A DNA stretch of 48,664 bases from Rhodanobacter sp. OK091 (GCF_900142825.1 NZ_FRCH01000007.1:1-48664); one strand, 5' to 3'. Positions 40,315 to 48,047 are shown, counted from the first letter of the stretch. The notes: a model not told the origin generated them from the letters alone. Translations and numbers: made by a program.

Positions 40315-40471
40315 GTGACTTTCTCTTGAATGGCCAAGAGAAAGTCACCAAAGAGAAGGCCACCCTCCTCGGCGCTTGCCGGGCTGCGCCCGGCAAGTCC
40401 GTGAGCCGCGGCCGGGCTTTTCGACAGCACATCCATGTGCTGTCGAAAAGGAGTCGACATCGTGTCGACTC
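40315..40471. repeat. Array of four perfect hairpins
   Basis: Four separate perfect inverted repeats follow one another: 40315-40348 (14-bp stem, GTGACTTTCTCTTG), 40375-40397 (10-bp, CTTGCCGGGC), 40417-40450 (16-bp, CTTTTCGACAGCACAT, 2-nt loop) and 40451-40471 (9-bp, GAGTCGACA). Sequence of this kind ('gactttctcttg...caagagaaagtc') recurs between genes in many Xanthomonadales genomes as I recall, and its frames are often mis-called as proteins. The flanks (40235-40314 and 40472-40611) hold no gene I can support. Confidence 0.8.
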
Positions 40472-40611
40472 CCCTGCCGGCCTGTCGTCCACGACTCACC
40501 GCCTCACAAGGGGGTTGAAGATCAAAGGCAACAGCAACAGCAGCGGCAATCAAAAACGGGCTGAGGTTTTCCACCCTGTCATGGACGACAGCGATAGCGA
40601 CAAAACCTGTC

Positions 40612-40640
40612 TTGACACCCCTCCACTGCAGTAGCAGACT
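40612..40640 (+). promoter_or_regulatory. Promoter of the C4-like RNA / XAC0095 transcript
   Basis: A consensus TTGACA at 40612-40617 is followed after 17 bp by CAGACT at 40635-40640. The predicted start (~40647) coincides with the first base-paired element of the structured RNA, which supports both calls. Confidence 0.65.
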
Positions 40641-40646
40641 CGTTTG

Positions 40647-40732
40647 CAAGGAGCGTAGAAACTCCTCTACAAGCGGTCCCCACCTCCGTCAAACCGGTGG
40701 GTTTTTTGTGCCCATGTTGCTGCGGGCACGAG
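40647..40732 (+). ncRNA. Structured RNA resembling C4/CI antisense immunity RNA
   Basis: Visible elements in order: AGGAG/CTCCT hairpin (40649-40666), the single-stranded CTACAAGC (40667-40674), a CCCACC/GGTGGG hairpin plus T6 (40679-40707) and GTGCCC/GGGCAC (40708-40729). The order 'GAAACTCC - ACAAGCGG - CCCCACC...GGTGGG - TTTTTT - GTGCCC' matches my memory of the phage P1/P7 C4 RNA and P4 CI RNA family (Rfam C4 antisense RNA). In those, two short segments pair with targets downstream in the same transcript. Here CTACAAGC can pair with GCTTGTAG at 40798-40805. Not verified by a covariance-model search. Confidence 0.6.
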
Positions 40733-40733
40733 A

Positions 40734-40853
40734 CCGACGCGATGCCTGCGTCGGGAGGGCGGCTAATACAACACCCGCAAGGGGAATACGCCCGCCGGCT
40801 TGTAGCGGTTTCTAACCTCCCGACTTCCCGTCCGTCGTCACGCCGTGGACGGG
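40734..40853 (+). promoter_or_regulatory. Structured leader of the XAC0095 gene with alternative pairings
   Basis: CCGACGC (40734) can pair with GCGTCGG (40748), but the overlapping GTCGGGAGG (40750-40758) can instead pair with CCTCCCGAC (40816-40824); the two are mutually exclusive. GCTTGTAG (40798-40805) is complementary to CTACAAGC in the upstream RNA. A last stem CCCGTCC/GGACGGG (40827-40853) ends 15 bp before the AGGAGG ribosome-binding site (40869-40874). The layout suits control of translation or termination by the upstream RNA. Confidence 0.5.
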
Positions 40854-40879
40854 CACTTCGATGGAATGAGGAGGCGACC

Positions 40880-41557
40880 ATGTCTAAGTTCGATTCGGAC
40901 GATCTGGAAACGATGGGCTATTTCCTGCCGGAGGACAGCCAGCTCCGGCTGAAGAAGCTGCGCGAGTATGTGGAGTTCCTGGCCAACCTCGCGCGACCGC
41001 GCACGTCGGTCGAGGAAAAGGAGTGCTATGCGGAGATTCGCCCGGGCGAAGTGGCGGTCTGCCTGGAACTGCTGGAGGAGCAGATCGCTCAGGTGCTGAA
41101 TGAACTCTCCTGGCCGGCCGAGCATGGCGAAAGGGCGGCAGCAGGCGAGGCCGATGCGCACGCGGACGCGGACGATTACACGGATGTCGCGGAACCGGAT
41201 GTCGCCGAGCCGGTGATGGCTGAAGCCGACAACCGCTTCCTCTTCGGCGTCACCCTGGATCAGGTCGACGAGATCAACCTGCTGCTGAGCAGCCTCAGGG
41301 CCCTTGGCAATGTGGTGACCTGCAGCGATCACGCCGAGTTATCCGACGTCACGCTGTCGATCATGGGCGACGCCATCGTCCGCGACGCGGAGAAGCTGCG
41401 CGACATCATCCGCGACGTGAATGCGCAGGATCTGGAGCCACCGCATGGCACGAATCCCGGCGTGCGTGAAGAGTGGGCCACCTACCTCGCGCTACCCGCG
41501 CATTCGCTCATGGGCAGCACGCCGCCCATCGTGCGGCGGCTTCCGATCTATCAGTAG
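40880..41557 (+). CDS. XAC0095-family protein
   Basis: 225 residues, acidic. 'SDDLETMGYFLPEDSQLRLKKLREYVEFLANLARPRT' is the start I recognise as the XAC0095 family, small proteins of unknown function common in Xanthomonadales, often in several copies. Residues ~60-80 ('RPGEVAVCLELLEEQI') end the first helical unit; after an Asp/Ala/Glu spacer with DVAEP repeats, a second helical unit follows ('DQVDEINLLLSSLRALGN...SIMGDAIVRDAEKLRDII'), so the protein looks two-part. No signal peptide, no membrane segment. AGGAGG precedes ATG 40880 by 5 bp. The C4-like RNA upstream suggests it is kept silent or tightly tuned. Confidence 0.8.
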   Translation: MSKFDSDDLETMGYFLPEDSQLRLKKLREYVEFLANLARPRTSVEEKECYAEIRPGEVAVCLELLEEQIAQVLNELSWPAEHGERAAAGEADAHADADDYTDVAEPDVAEPVMAEADNRFLFGVTLDQVDEINLLLSSLRALGNVVTCSDHAELSDVTLSIMGDAIVRDAEKLRDIIRDVNAQDLEPPHGTNPGVREEWATYLALPAHSLMGSTPPIVRRLPIYQ

Positions 41558-41610
41558 CGGGAGACGGAAGCAGAGCGCGCTTTCCTGAGGCAAGCGTTGT
41601 CGGTAACCGG

Positions 41611-41648
41611 GTCAGAGCCCCTTCTTCGCGTGTGGAACGGGTTCTGAC
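41611..41648. terminator. Hairpin after XAC0095 gene
   Basis: GTCAGAGCCC pairs with GGGTTCTGAC (one G-T), with TTTGTTTTT a few bases later. It resembles the GGGTCAG part of the palindromic repeats and probably ends the XAC0095 transcript. Confidence 0.5.
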
Positions 41649-41705
41649 TCAGTTTGTTTTTCATGCGGTGCCAAGATCGCGCTGATCACTCGCGGGGAAT
41701 CGCAG

Positions 41706-43037
41706 TCATGCCCTTCTCGTTCGTGCGAGCTCGACCAGCCGCATCAAAATGAGCGCAAATAAAACCACGATGAACAATGCATACGCATACTGTCCCCTTG
41801 CCACTCCGGTTCCATAAGGAAACCATATCCCTGGAAGGCCCAGGGCGTTGAGTTCGGTCGCGAACAGACCTATGCCGACCAGGATCGCGGCGAACGCTGC
41901 CAAATAGGCGGAAGGCTTCCCTGGTCGCATCACGCCTAGCCCGATGAGCCATAGGTAGAGCGCGGCATATATCAGACGTACGCCCTCCACAACGATGTTG
42001 GCGGCCATCTTGATACCGTGGGTTGCTTCTGGCGCAAACCATGGACGGCCGATCAACGCGAAGACAAGGTAGACCACGGTAAGCACGCTGACCGCGTAAC
42101 GCAGCCATGGCTTGCCCAGGCGGAACCAGTCCCGCCAGGCCATCGTCCATGCCGCCAATGCGAGCGGCTTGAGTATCACTGCGGTCGCGATGTCATAGCA
42201 GCGAAGACTTTGAACGTGCGTCCAGGAAAACGTCACTTGATTGATGCGTAACAGCGCAAGGAAAAGAAGCGCAGCGCCTAGCCATCGATAGGAGTCATCG
42301 GTGCGGGACGCCATCAGCCCCAAGACCATCATTGCAAGCAGAACAAATGCAGCTGGTTCAAACGCATCCACCACGTAACCCTTGAATGTCTCCAGCCATT
42401 GCACTTGATGCAGAAGGTCGATGCCGTTCGCATAACCGATAGTCGGCGCGATATGAATGCCACCGTTGTCCTCGCCCGCATCGACGGGATCCATCCACAC
42501 GCGCAGCGCTATCAGGTAGGTTCGCGCGCCCGCCGATGATGCCGCCGGCAATGGAAATACGCTCGGTCGGACGCTGTACACCGCTGGGGCTTTTCCGGTG
42601 AACACACCCGGACCGCCAAGTAGCTTTCCATCCACATAAAGTTGGTAAGTCGAATCAACAAGGGTCGGCCCCGCCAACGCAAGCTGGGCGTCTTTGTCGC
42701 TGTCGATGGTGACTTTCAGCCGATACCATGCATAACCCGTGTATCCCGCATGACCTCGCTTGCTCCATCCAGACACATAGCCCGGTAGCCCGACATCTCC
42801 ATCATGTGCACCAGGAGCAGGCGTGAGATCGACGGTATCCCACGTGCTGTCATCGAAGTTCGGCAAAGACCAACGAAGATCGTCACCGGTCTTGAATCGC
42901 CATGGGCCATTCAGGGCAACAGTCGAATGACCGAGCCTTATGGTTTCGATCTGAGCGGGCTCAGCTGATACCGGACTGCTCCCGCTTATGAAAGCGGAAA
43001 ACACGCATAGAAAAGCCAAGAGTCTCGATAGGTGCAC
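41706..43037 (-). CDS. Membrane sensor-like protein without output domain
   Basis: 443 residues. Signal peptide ~1-25, a periplasmic beta-sandwich ~35-205 resembling the glycoside-hydrolase-2 sugar-binding/7TMR-DISM-type extracellular domain ('LNGPWRFKTGDDLRW', 'YTGYAWYRLKVTI', 'YQLYVDGKLLGG'), then about seven membrane helices (~215-435). This layout normally continues into a coiled coil with a histidine kinase, PP2C or GGDEF domain, but here the protein stops at 'RLVELARTRRA', right after the last helix. Start: GTG 43037 has GGGGAG 7 bp upstream; GTG 43052 is in frame but lies before that site. Confidence 0.7.
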   Translation of the reverse strand: MHLSRLLAFLCVFSAFISGSSPVSAEPAQIETIRLGHSTVALNGPWRFKTGDDLRWSLPNFDDSTWDTVDLTPAPGAHDGDVGLPGYVSGWSKRGHAGYTGYAWYRLKVTIDSDKDAQLALAGPTLVDSTYQLYVDGKLLGGPGVFTGKAPAVYSVRPSVFPLPAASSAGARTYLIALRVWMDPVDAGEDNGGIHIAPTIGYANGIDLLHQVQWLETFKGYVVDAFEPAAFVLLAMMVLGLMASRTDDSYRWLGAALLFLALLRINQVTFSWTHVQSLRCYDIATAVILKPLALAAWTMAWRDWFRLGKPWLRYAVSVLTVVYLVFALIGRPWFAPEATHGIKMAANIVVEGVRLIYAALYLWLIGLGVMRPGKPSAYLAAFAAILVGIGLFATELNALGLPGIWFPYGTGVARGQYAYALFIVVLFALILMRLVELARTRRA

Positions 43038-43071
43038 CTGTTCACTCCCCACGAATGATGTGTCAGATGTT

Positions 43072-43420
43072 CGGCATTTACTATGATGTCATCATGAATC
43101 GACGGAGTGACAGCACATGGTGCCGCAACCCCATATCCACTGCCCGTTGTGCAGGTGGGAGCCGAGCGGAGACAGCCTGTGGTACTGCGGCCCCCTGGAA
43201 CCTGGCGCTGGCTGCCGCACCCGTTGGAACACGTTCTGGACTGCGGGCTGCTGCCCTGGCTGCGGACACTTCTGGGCCATGACGCAATGCCTGTCGTGCA
43301 AGCAGAAGTCGCCGCACGAGGCGTGGTATCACTACCCTTCAGATGAAGGCCGGGAGCAGCGGAAGGAAGAAGAACTTGAAATTTCGCGTTGAGTCGCCTC
43401 GTTGCGAAACAGAAATTGCG
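43072..43420 (+). repeat. Direct repeat unit A containing a zinc-ribbon gene
   Basis: This ~350-bp stretch recurs at 48048-48398 with the gene and both flanks conserved: 'atttatgatgtcatc' upstream and 'cgaaacagaaattgc' downstream. Beyond the edges the sequences diverge. Confidence 0.8.
43117..43392 (+). CDS. Small cysteine-rich zinc-ribbon protein, copy A
   Basis: 91 residues with nine cysteines. CPLC at 9-12, CG-type pairs 'CCPGCGHFW' and 'CLSCKQKSPHEAWYHYP' suggest two zinc ribbons. The C-terminal ~20 residues are charged (Glu/Lys/Arg). No signal peptide. About 85% identical to copy B at 48094. I do not recognise a named family. It is divergent from the membrane sensor. Confidence 0.72.
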   Translation: MVPQPHIHCPLCRWEPSGDSLWYCGPLEPGAGCRTRWNTFWTAGCCPGCGHFWAMTQCLSCKQKSPHEAWYHYPSDEGREQRKEEELEISR

Positions 43421-43436
43421 GTGAGAGTGCACTTTT
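43405..43436. repeat. Half copy of the palindromic repeat next to unit A
   Basis: CGAAACAGAAATTGCGGTGA followed by GAGTGCACTTTT resembles the left arm of the complete palindromes (CGAAAYAGGGG...GAGTGCACTTT). In unit B the match stops after AATTGC, so this arm is specific to unit A's right side. 43437-43678 contains no gene I can support. Confidence 0.45.
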
Positions 43437-43678
43437 AGAGAAAGGGCCCAGGTTCATTCACTGGCGAGCGGCCGTCGCCCTCGACTCACCATTGCACAGG
43501 GGCTCCGGGTAGAACGGCGGGCCATCGTGGCCCGCTCTTTTCAGAGAAGCTCGATCAAGAGCCAGAAGCTGCCGAGCGTCATCCCCATCGGCCGCGCTAT
43601 GATCGCCCCATGTGATTTCCCCGATAGCCGTCCATTCGGTTGGCGACGAGTTGGAACGCATCGCAAAGGCGGAATTCC

Positions 43679-45307
43679 ATGGAATCGATCGGTGACGATT
43701 TGCGAGTCATGCAGCGTACCCCGCTGGCCCCTGCGCACGTTGCCGCGTTGCGTGAGGCAGGTACGGAAGTGGTCTACGCGGCCGGCAGCTACCTCGCGCG
43801 CCCGGGACAACTGGCCGATCGTTTCGTCTATGTCGTCGATGGCGAAATCGAGGTCGTCAACGCCTACACCGATGAGCGTCATCTGCCGTCGACGCTGGGG
43901 CCGACCCAGTTCATGGGCGAGATTTCGTTCCTCAACGGCGGCACCTCCTCCATGCCGCTGCGCGCCGTGCGGGATACGACCGTGATCGAGGTGCCACGCA
44001 CCACGATGCTGACGCTGATGTCGCAGATCCCCGAGATGTCGGACATCATCATCACCGTTTTCTCCGCGCGTCGTCGCCGGCAGATCGAGCAACGCGACAG
44101 TGCGCTGGTGCTGATCGGTGAGGAGCTCGACCGCGATGTCCGTTGCATCGCCGAATTCGCCACCCGCAATCGCATTCCCTACAGCTCGTTCGAGCTGGGC
44201 AGCGCCGAGGCGGACGCCGTGGCCGCCACATGTGCGCTGGCGCCCGGTCGTCCCGCGGTCATTTTTGGCCGGAACACGATCGTCGTCGATCCCACGCCGG
44301 ACAGGGTCGCGCGTCTGCTCGGGCTCAACCTCGATCTGGTCGACGACGAGGATTTCGACGTGCTGATCGTCGGCGGCGGGCCGGCGGGCGTGGCGGCCGG
44401 GGTCTATGCGGGCGCCGAGGGGCTTTGCGCGCTGGTGACCGAGGACATCGCGATTGGCGGCCAGGCGGGTACGTCGAGCCGGATCGAGAACTACATGGGA
44501 TTTCCCACCGGTATTTCCGGTGCCGATCTGGTGTGGCGCGGCCAAGTTCAGGCGATGAAGTTCGGCACGCGCTTCGCCATGCCGCGCCGGGTCGCGCGGC
44601 TGGAGGTGCTGGGGGACGGCAGCTTCTGCGCGACTTTCGACAACGGCAAGCGCATCCGGGCCAAGACGGTGGTGGTAGCGACCGGCGTGCAATATCGCCG
44701 TCTGCCGATCGAGCGGCTGATCGAGTTCGAGGGTGCCGGCGTCTATTACGCCGCGACCGAAATCGAGGCCCGCTATAGCAAGGGGACGGAGGCGATCATC
44801 ATTGGCGGCGGCAATTCGGCCGGCCAGGCGGCGATGTTCCTCAGCCGAACAGCGAGCCGGGTACGCCTGCTGGTGCGCGGTCGATCGTTGGCGGCATCGA
44901 TGTCGAGTTACCTGTCGAGCCGGCTCGAAGCGGAGCCGACGATCACCATCGAATACGGCGCCGAAGTCAGCGCGCTGCACGGCAGCGACCACCTGGAGGC
45001 GGTGACGATCCGCAACACCGCGCGCGGGAACGAAGAAACGGTGCCGACCCGGGCGCTCTTCATCATGGTCGGTGCCGCCCCCAATACCGACTGGCTGGCG
45101 GATCTGGTCGAGCTGGACGACAAGGGCTTCGTGCTCACCGGCGAGGCCGCAGGCGCAAGCTCGCCCTTCGCCGCCTCGCTGCCGGGCATCTTTGCGGTGG
45201 GCGACGTGCGCAGCGGATCGGTCAAGCGCGTGGCTTCAGCCGTCGGCGAGGGATCGGTGGTGATATCGAAGGTCTGGGAATTCGTCGATCGTGGCGGCCG
45301 CATCTGA
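43679..45307 (+). CDS. cNMP-binding domain fused to thioredoxin-reductase-like FAD oxidoreductase
   Basis: 542 residues. Residues ~20-135 are a cyclic-nucleotide-binding (CAP_ED) fold ('GQLADRFVYVVDGEIEVV', 'MGEISFLNGG'). Residues ~140-225 are thioredoxin-like. Residues ~235-540 are a pyridine-nucleotide-disulfide oxidoreductase: FAD-binding 'DVLIVGGGPAGVAAGVY', NAD(P)H-binding 'IIIGGGNSAGQAAMFL', C-terminal FAD 'GIFAVGDVRSGSVKRVA'. Where TrxB has its redox CxxC, this protein has 'GAGVYYAATEIEA' without cysteine, so it is not a classical thioredoxin reductase. Start ATG 43679 follows AAAGGCGG. Confidence 0.88.
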   Translation: MESIGDDLRVMQRTPLAPAHVAALREAGTEVVYAAGSYLARPGQLADRFVYVVDGEIEVVNAYTDERHLPSTLGPTQFMGEISFLNGGTSSMPLRAVRDTTVIEVPRTTMLTLMSQIPEMSDIIITVFSARRRRQIEQRDSALVLIGEELDRDVRCIAEFATRNRIPYSSFELGSAEADAVAATCALAPGRPAVIFGRNTIVVDPTPDRVARLLGLNLDLVDDEDFDVLIVGGGPAGVAAGVYAGAEGLCALVTEDIAIGGQAGTSSRIENYMGFPTGISGADLVWRGQVQAMKFGTRFAMPRRVARLEVLGDGSFCATFDNGKRIRAKTVVVATGVQYRRLPIERLIEFEGAGVYYAATEIEARYSKGTEAIIIGGGNSAGQAAMFLSRTASRVRLLVRGRSLAASMSSYLSSRLEAEPTITIEYGAEVSALHGSDHLEAVTIRNTARGNEETVPTRALFIMVGAAPNTDWLADLVELDDKGFVLTGEAAGASSPFAASLPGIFAVGDVRSGSVKRVASAVGEGSVVISKVWEFVDRGGRI

Positions 45308-45316
45308 GCGGGCGCA

Positions 45317-45368
45317 GAAGCAGGGGTCAGGGTGCACTTTCTGGAAAGTCGACCCTGGCCCCTGCTTC
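45317..45368. repeat. Palindromic repeat, complete copy 2
   Basis: GAAGCAGGGGTCAGGGTGCA.. and ..GACCCTGGCCCCTGCTTC form a ~24-bp nearly perfect stem with a 3-4 nt loop. It lies between the convergent stops of the oxidoreductase and the DUF3667 gene, where it can serve as a bidirectional terminator. Confidence 0.75.
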
Positions 45369-45374
45369 GAACAC

Positions 45375-46121
45375 CTACGGGTGGAACAAGAAAGTGTAGA
45401 GCCGAGATGCGCCATCAAGGATAAAGTTGGACACCACGAGCGTCAGCGCGGCTGCAGTTGCACCCTTCAGCCAAGATGCAAACCTGTTGCCGGCATAGAA
45501 CTCCAGGGTTGCAAGACCAACGTATGGGCACCATAGCGCAGCGGACAGGTACCCCACCGTAGTCGGCGATAACCTCTCGACATACCACAATGGCAGAATG
45601 AGCACGCAGAAAATAAGGGCCCTGAGGCAAAACGCGTAGGTTGCGAGCACAATGTGCTCCGCATAGTTCAATCGCTCGCGTCGAAACACGACTAGAAAAA
45701 AAAGGCTCAGAAGCGGGACTTGAGCTAGAACGATGAGATTCAGGTGCCGTTCTTCAAAGCTTTGCAGCGCATTAAGTCCATTCGGTGAGGTAATCGAATG
45801 GAAGCCAGTCACATTGACCAGCAATGTTGTAATGGCCGTTAGAATGACAAGTGAAGCAAAGGGGCCGAAGTGACGCCGACGCTTTCCGGCGACGAATTCT
45901 CGCGCTACATGGCCGGGACGCGTAACCAAAGCCTTTATGACGGTATAGGCGCTGCGATCGGCGTGCACCAAAGCGTGCAGCAGATCATGACCGATTTCGC
46001 GAGTCGTCAAGCGATGCGTAGCTGCCGGCTGGCCGCACATGCTGCAGAAGCGCTGCCGGAATTGAAGAGGTGCCCCACAGTCCAAGCAATGGCGCGTGCC
46101 GCCCACCGAGAAATCCGACAT
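45375..46121 (-). CDS. DUF3667 zinc-ribbon membrane protein
   Basis: 248 residues. An N-terminal zinc ribbon (CLDCGAPL...FCSMCGQPA, residues 14-38) is followed by 'HDLLHALVHADRSAYTVIKALVTRPGHVAREFVAGKRRRHFGPFA'-type sequence, which I recognise as DUF3667, and then about five membrane helices (~90-245). Function unknown; the ribbon probably faces the cytoplasm. It is divergent from the next gene with a ~500-bp gap, which contains an IS remnant. Confidence 0.8.
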   Translation of the reverse strand: MSDFSVGGTRHCLDCGAPLQFRQRFCSMCGQPAATHRLTTREIGHDLLHALVHADRSAYTVIKALVTRPGHVAREFVAGKRRRHFGPFASLVILTAITTLLVNVTGFHSITSPNGLNALQSFEERHLNLIVLAQVPLLSLFFLVVFRRERLNYAEHIVLATYAFCLRALIFCVLILPLWYVERLSPTTVGYLSAALWCPYVGLATLEFYAGNRFASWLKGATAAALTLVVSNFILDGASRLYTFLFHP

Positions 46122-46371
46122 GTCGCCGCCCTATTCAAGTCCCATCATCGCCAACCAACGGCCGAAGATATCAGCACGAGCATGCTAACGGAATTCTTCG
46201 AACCGGGGTTTGGTGAAGTGCTGCCATTTGGCCCATCCATCGAACTACCTCGTCTTGAGCCAGGCCTAGCTGCTGCCTGCATCAACGGGCGATCATTTGG
46301 AGCACGTGCGACTTAAACGATAGCCCGGAGTCGCTAACCCGATCAGAGCCACTAACTGGAATATATGGGGT

Positions 46372-46437
46372 CACGGCTTCAGCGAGGCCTCCTACTACCT
46401 GTGGCGTAGCAAGTTCGGCGGGATGAGCGTGTCCGAA
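46372..46437 (+). pseudogene. IS3-family transposase OrfA remnant
   Basis: One frame reads H-G-F-S-E-A-S-Y-Y-L-W-R-S-K-F-G-G-M-S-V-S-E, the end of the helix-turn-helix of IS3-family OrfA (normally 'KHGISDATFYTWRKKYGGM'). There is neither a start nor the rest of orfA/orfB, and the match is lost after 46437. 46122-46371 and 46438-46627 hold nothing else I can support. Confidence 0.72.
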
Positions 46438-46627
46438 AAAGCCGGGTCACCTCAGAGTCCATTCCTTGTGTGTAACAGGCTCTCATGCAGATTCCGCAAT
46501 CAGCACGTAAATGGGCCCAGAGCCCAGAAACTGCCTTGGGTGATTGAGCTAGCCAAAATCTGCAATCCATATAAGATGCGTCTCGCTCTTTTTTCGCTCC
46601 GTCAAAAACCATCGCAATGGATAAGCC

Positions 46628-47017
46628 ATGAAGTCAGTACGTAATGTTTCGTTTGCCCTGAACAAGGCATGGACCAGTACCTTGTTGGGCACCGTCATCG
46701 GCATGGCCATGATCGCACCGGCGCATGCAGACGACATGTCGTCGCGCATGGTCGACCAGTACGCCGATATGTGCGCCAACCAGTCGATCAACATCCCGTC
46801 ACCCTACGGCGAGGCGGATCTCAAAGGAAACCCGAAGCTGGCGACTTACTGCCATTGTTTTGCCGGAAAATTTGCGCAACGTGCGGCGGCCACTCTACAG
46901 AATATGAATAGCGGCAAGCCTGATTCGAGTTCCGTGCAGGATACCGTCAACGAAGAGCGCGAAATGCGTAACAGCTGCCGGCAGCAGGTCGGCCTGCCAC
47001 TGATCAAGTCCTCCTGA
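46628..47017 (+). CDS. Secreted protein of unknown function
   Basis: 129 residues with a signal peptide ending near 'APAHA-DD' (residue ~35). The mature part has four cysteines ('MCANQS', 'YCHCF', 'SCRQQ'), compatible with disulfides in the periplasm, and helical character. No family recognised. Its TGA overlaps the next gene's ATG (TGATG), so the two are probably translated together. The start follows an AT-rich stretch after the IS remnant. Confidence 0.7.
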   Translation: MKSVRNVSFALNKAWTSTLLGTVIGMAMIAPAHADDMSSRMVDQYADMCANQSINIPSPYGEADLKGNPKLATYCHCFAGKFAQRAAATLQNMNSGKPDSSSVQDTVNEEREMRNSCRQQVGLPLIKSS

Positions 47018-47805
47018 TGATTGCCTTGAAGATCCGTATGCGCACACTTTTTGCCGTTGCCCTGGTTGCTGCTTTGCCGCTGGCCGGATGGGCGGCAAGC
47101 CCGGCGGCGCATGCCGTCGCTGATGCCTCGTCGTCGCAAGACAGTGTCTATCTCGGTTACTACCAGGAAGACCCGGCCACCAACCACGAAGACCCGACCA
47201 TGGGCTCGGTGTACTTGAATCTGCCGGCATCCGATAGCGACTTCTCGGGCACCATGTACTTCACTTACCTCGGCTGCCAGAGCCATAACCTGGGCACCAT
47301 CTCAGGCACCAAAGCCGGAGCCTTGTTGAAAGGCCACTGGAACGGCAGCATCGACGGCACCCAACAAACCGGCACGTTTACCGGCACCTATTCGGCAGCG
47401 CAAAGTGCTTATGCCGGCACGTTTACCGTTGCCGGTGGCAAGCAGCGCATCGATATCCCCTCGTGCATCAGTTACTACATTGCGCCGAAGGGTAGCTTCG
47501 AATTGTTTGCCATCGGCAAGCATGTGCCCAGCAACTTCTCTGTGTCGATGAACGGCAATGCGGTCAGCTGGAACCCACCCAGTGGCGCGGTGATGACGCT
47601 GGTCTACGTGCTTGATCCAGCCATTGCCAACAGCGGCCATGGCAATGCCACCGTGTGGCAGACCTTGGTGCTGGGGCCCCAAGGCAGCGCGAACCTGAGC
47701 GATGCCGGCCTGCTGAGCGGGCATGCGTACCTGATTGCCGTCGGTGCATCGGATAGCCGCTTTCATCGGTTGAGCTTTGCCAGCAGCCGGTTCACCGCCC
47801 CCTGA
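47017..47805 (+). CDS. Secreted beta-rich protein of unknown function
   Basis: 262 residues. Signal peptide ~1-30 (cleavage near 'GWA-AS' or 'AHA-VA'); Met 8 is a possible alternative start (47038). The mature protein is rich in Gly, Ser, Thr and aromatic residues with short strands ('GTMYFTYLGCQSHN', 'GHWNGSIDGTQQTGTFTGTY'), indicating a beta-sandwich or barrel. The final ~90 residues ('FSVSMNGNAVSWNPPSGAVM') look like a fibronectin-III-like domain. Two cysteines could form a disulfide. One-base overlap with the upstream secreted gene suggests a joint role. Confidence 0.7.
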   Translation: MIALKIRMRTLFAVALVAALPLAGWAASPAAHAVADASSSQDSVYLGYYQEDPATNHEDPTMGSVYLNLPASDSDFSGTMYFTYLGCQSHNLGTISGTKAGALLKGHWNGSIDGTQQTGTFTGTYSAAQSAYAGTFTVAGGKQRIDIPSCISYYIAPKGSFELFAIGKHVPSNFSVSMNGNAVSWNPPSGAVMTLVYVLDPAIANSGHGNATVWQTLVLGPQGSANLSDAGLLSGHAYLIAVGASDSRFHRLSFASSRFTAP

Positions 47806-47814
47806 GTGAACTAC

Positions 47815-47854
47815 CTTCGTACATCATCCTGCCAACGCAGGACGATGTACGAAG
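47815..47854. terminator. Hairpin after the secreted pair
   Basis: CTTCGTACATCATCCTGC pairs with GCAGGACGATGTACGAAG (17 of 18 positions) around a CAAC loop. There is no T-run, so it may be a rho-assisted or stability hairpin. 47855-48047 shows no gene. Confidence 0.6.
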
Positions 47855-48047
47855 CACCAGCTTTCTTTTGTCCAGGACGCAACGCGACGAAACGCACCGT
47901 AACTTGTCGCCCCGGTAACCGGGTCAGCGCTCCTTACGGAACTGCGCAGGCCACGGCCGGCAGAGTAGTGCTTCAGAAAGTGGCTCTGAGCTGGCCCGGG
48001 TTTGACGGACATATGCTCAAGAAGGCGAGACGACCGCAGCACTCGAA

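Noticed and set aside
40263..40634. Plus-strand frame of 123 residues over the hairpin array
   Set aside because: Composed of inverted repeats; no ribosome-binding site and no protein-like composition.
40579..40881. Antisense frame of 100 residues across the C4-like RNA (resembling phage 'Ash'-type hypothetical proteins)
   Set aside because: The base-paired RNA structure and promoter on the plus strand explain the conservation better; such predicted proteins are probably artefacts of the RNA element.
45870..46316. 148-residue plus-strand frame over the start of the DUF3667 gene
   Set aside because: Antisense to a recognisable zinc ribbon and membrane protein; no motif or good start.
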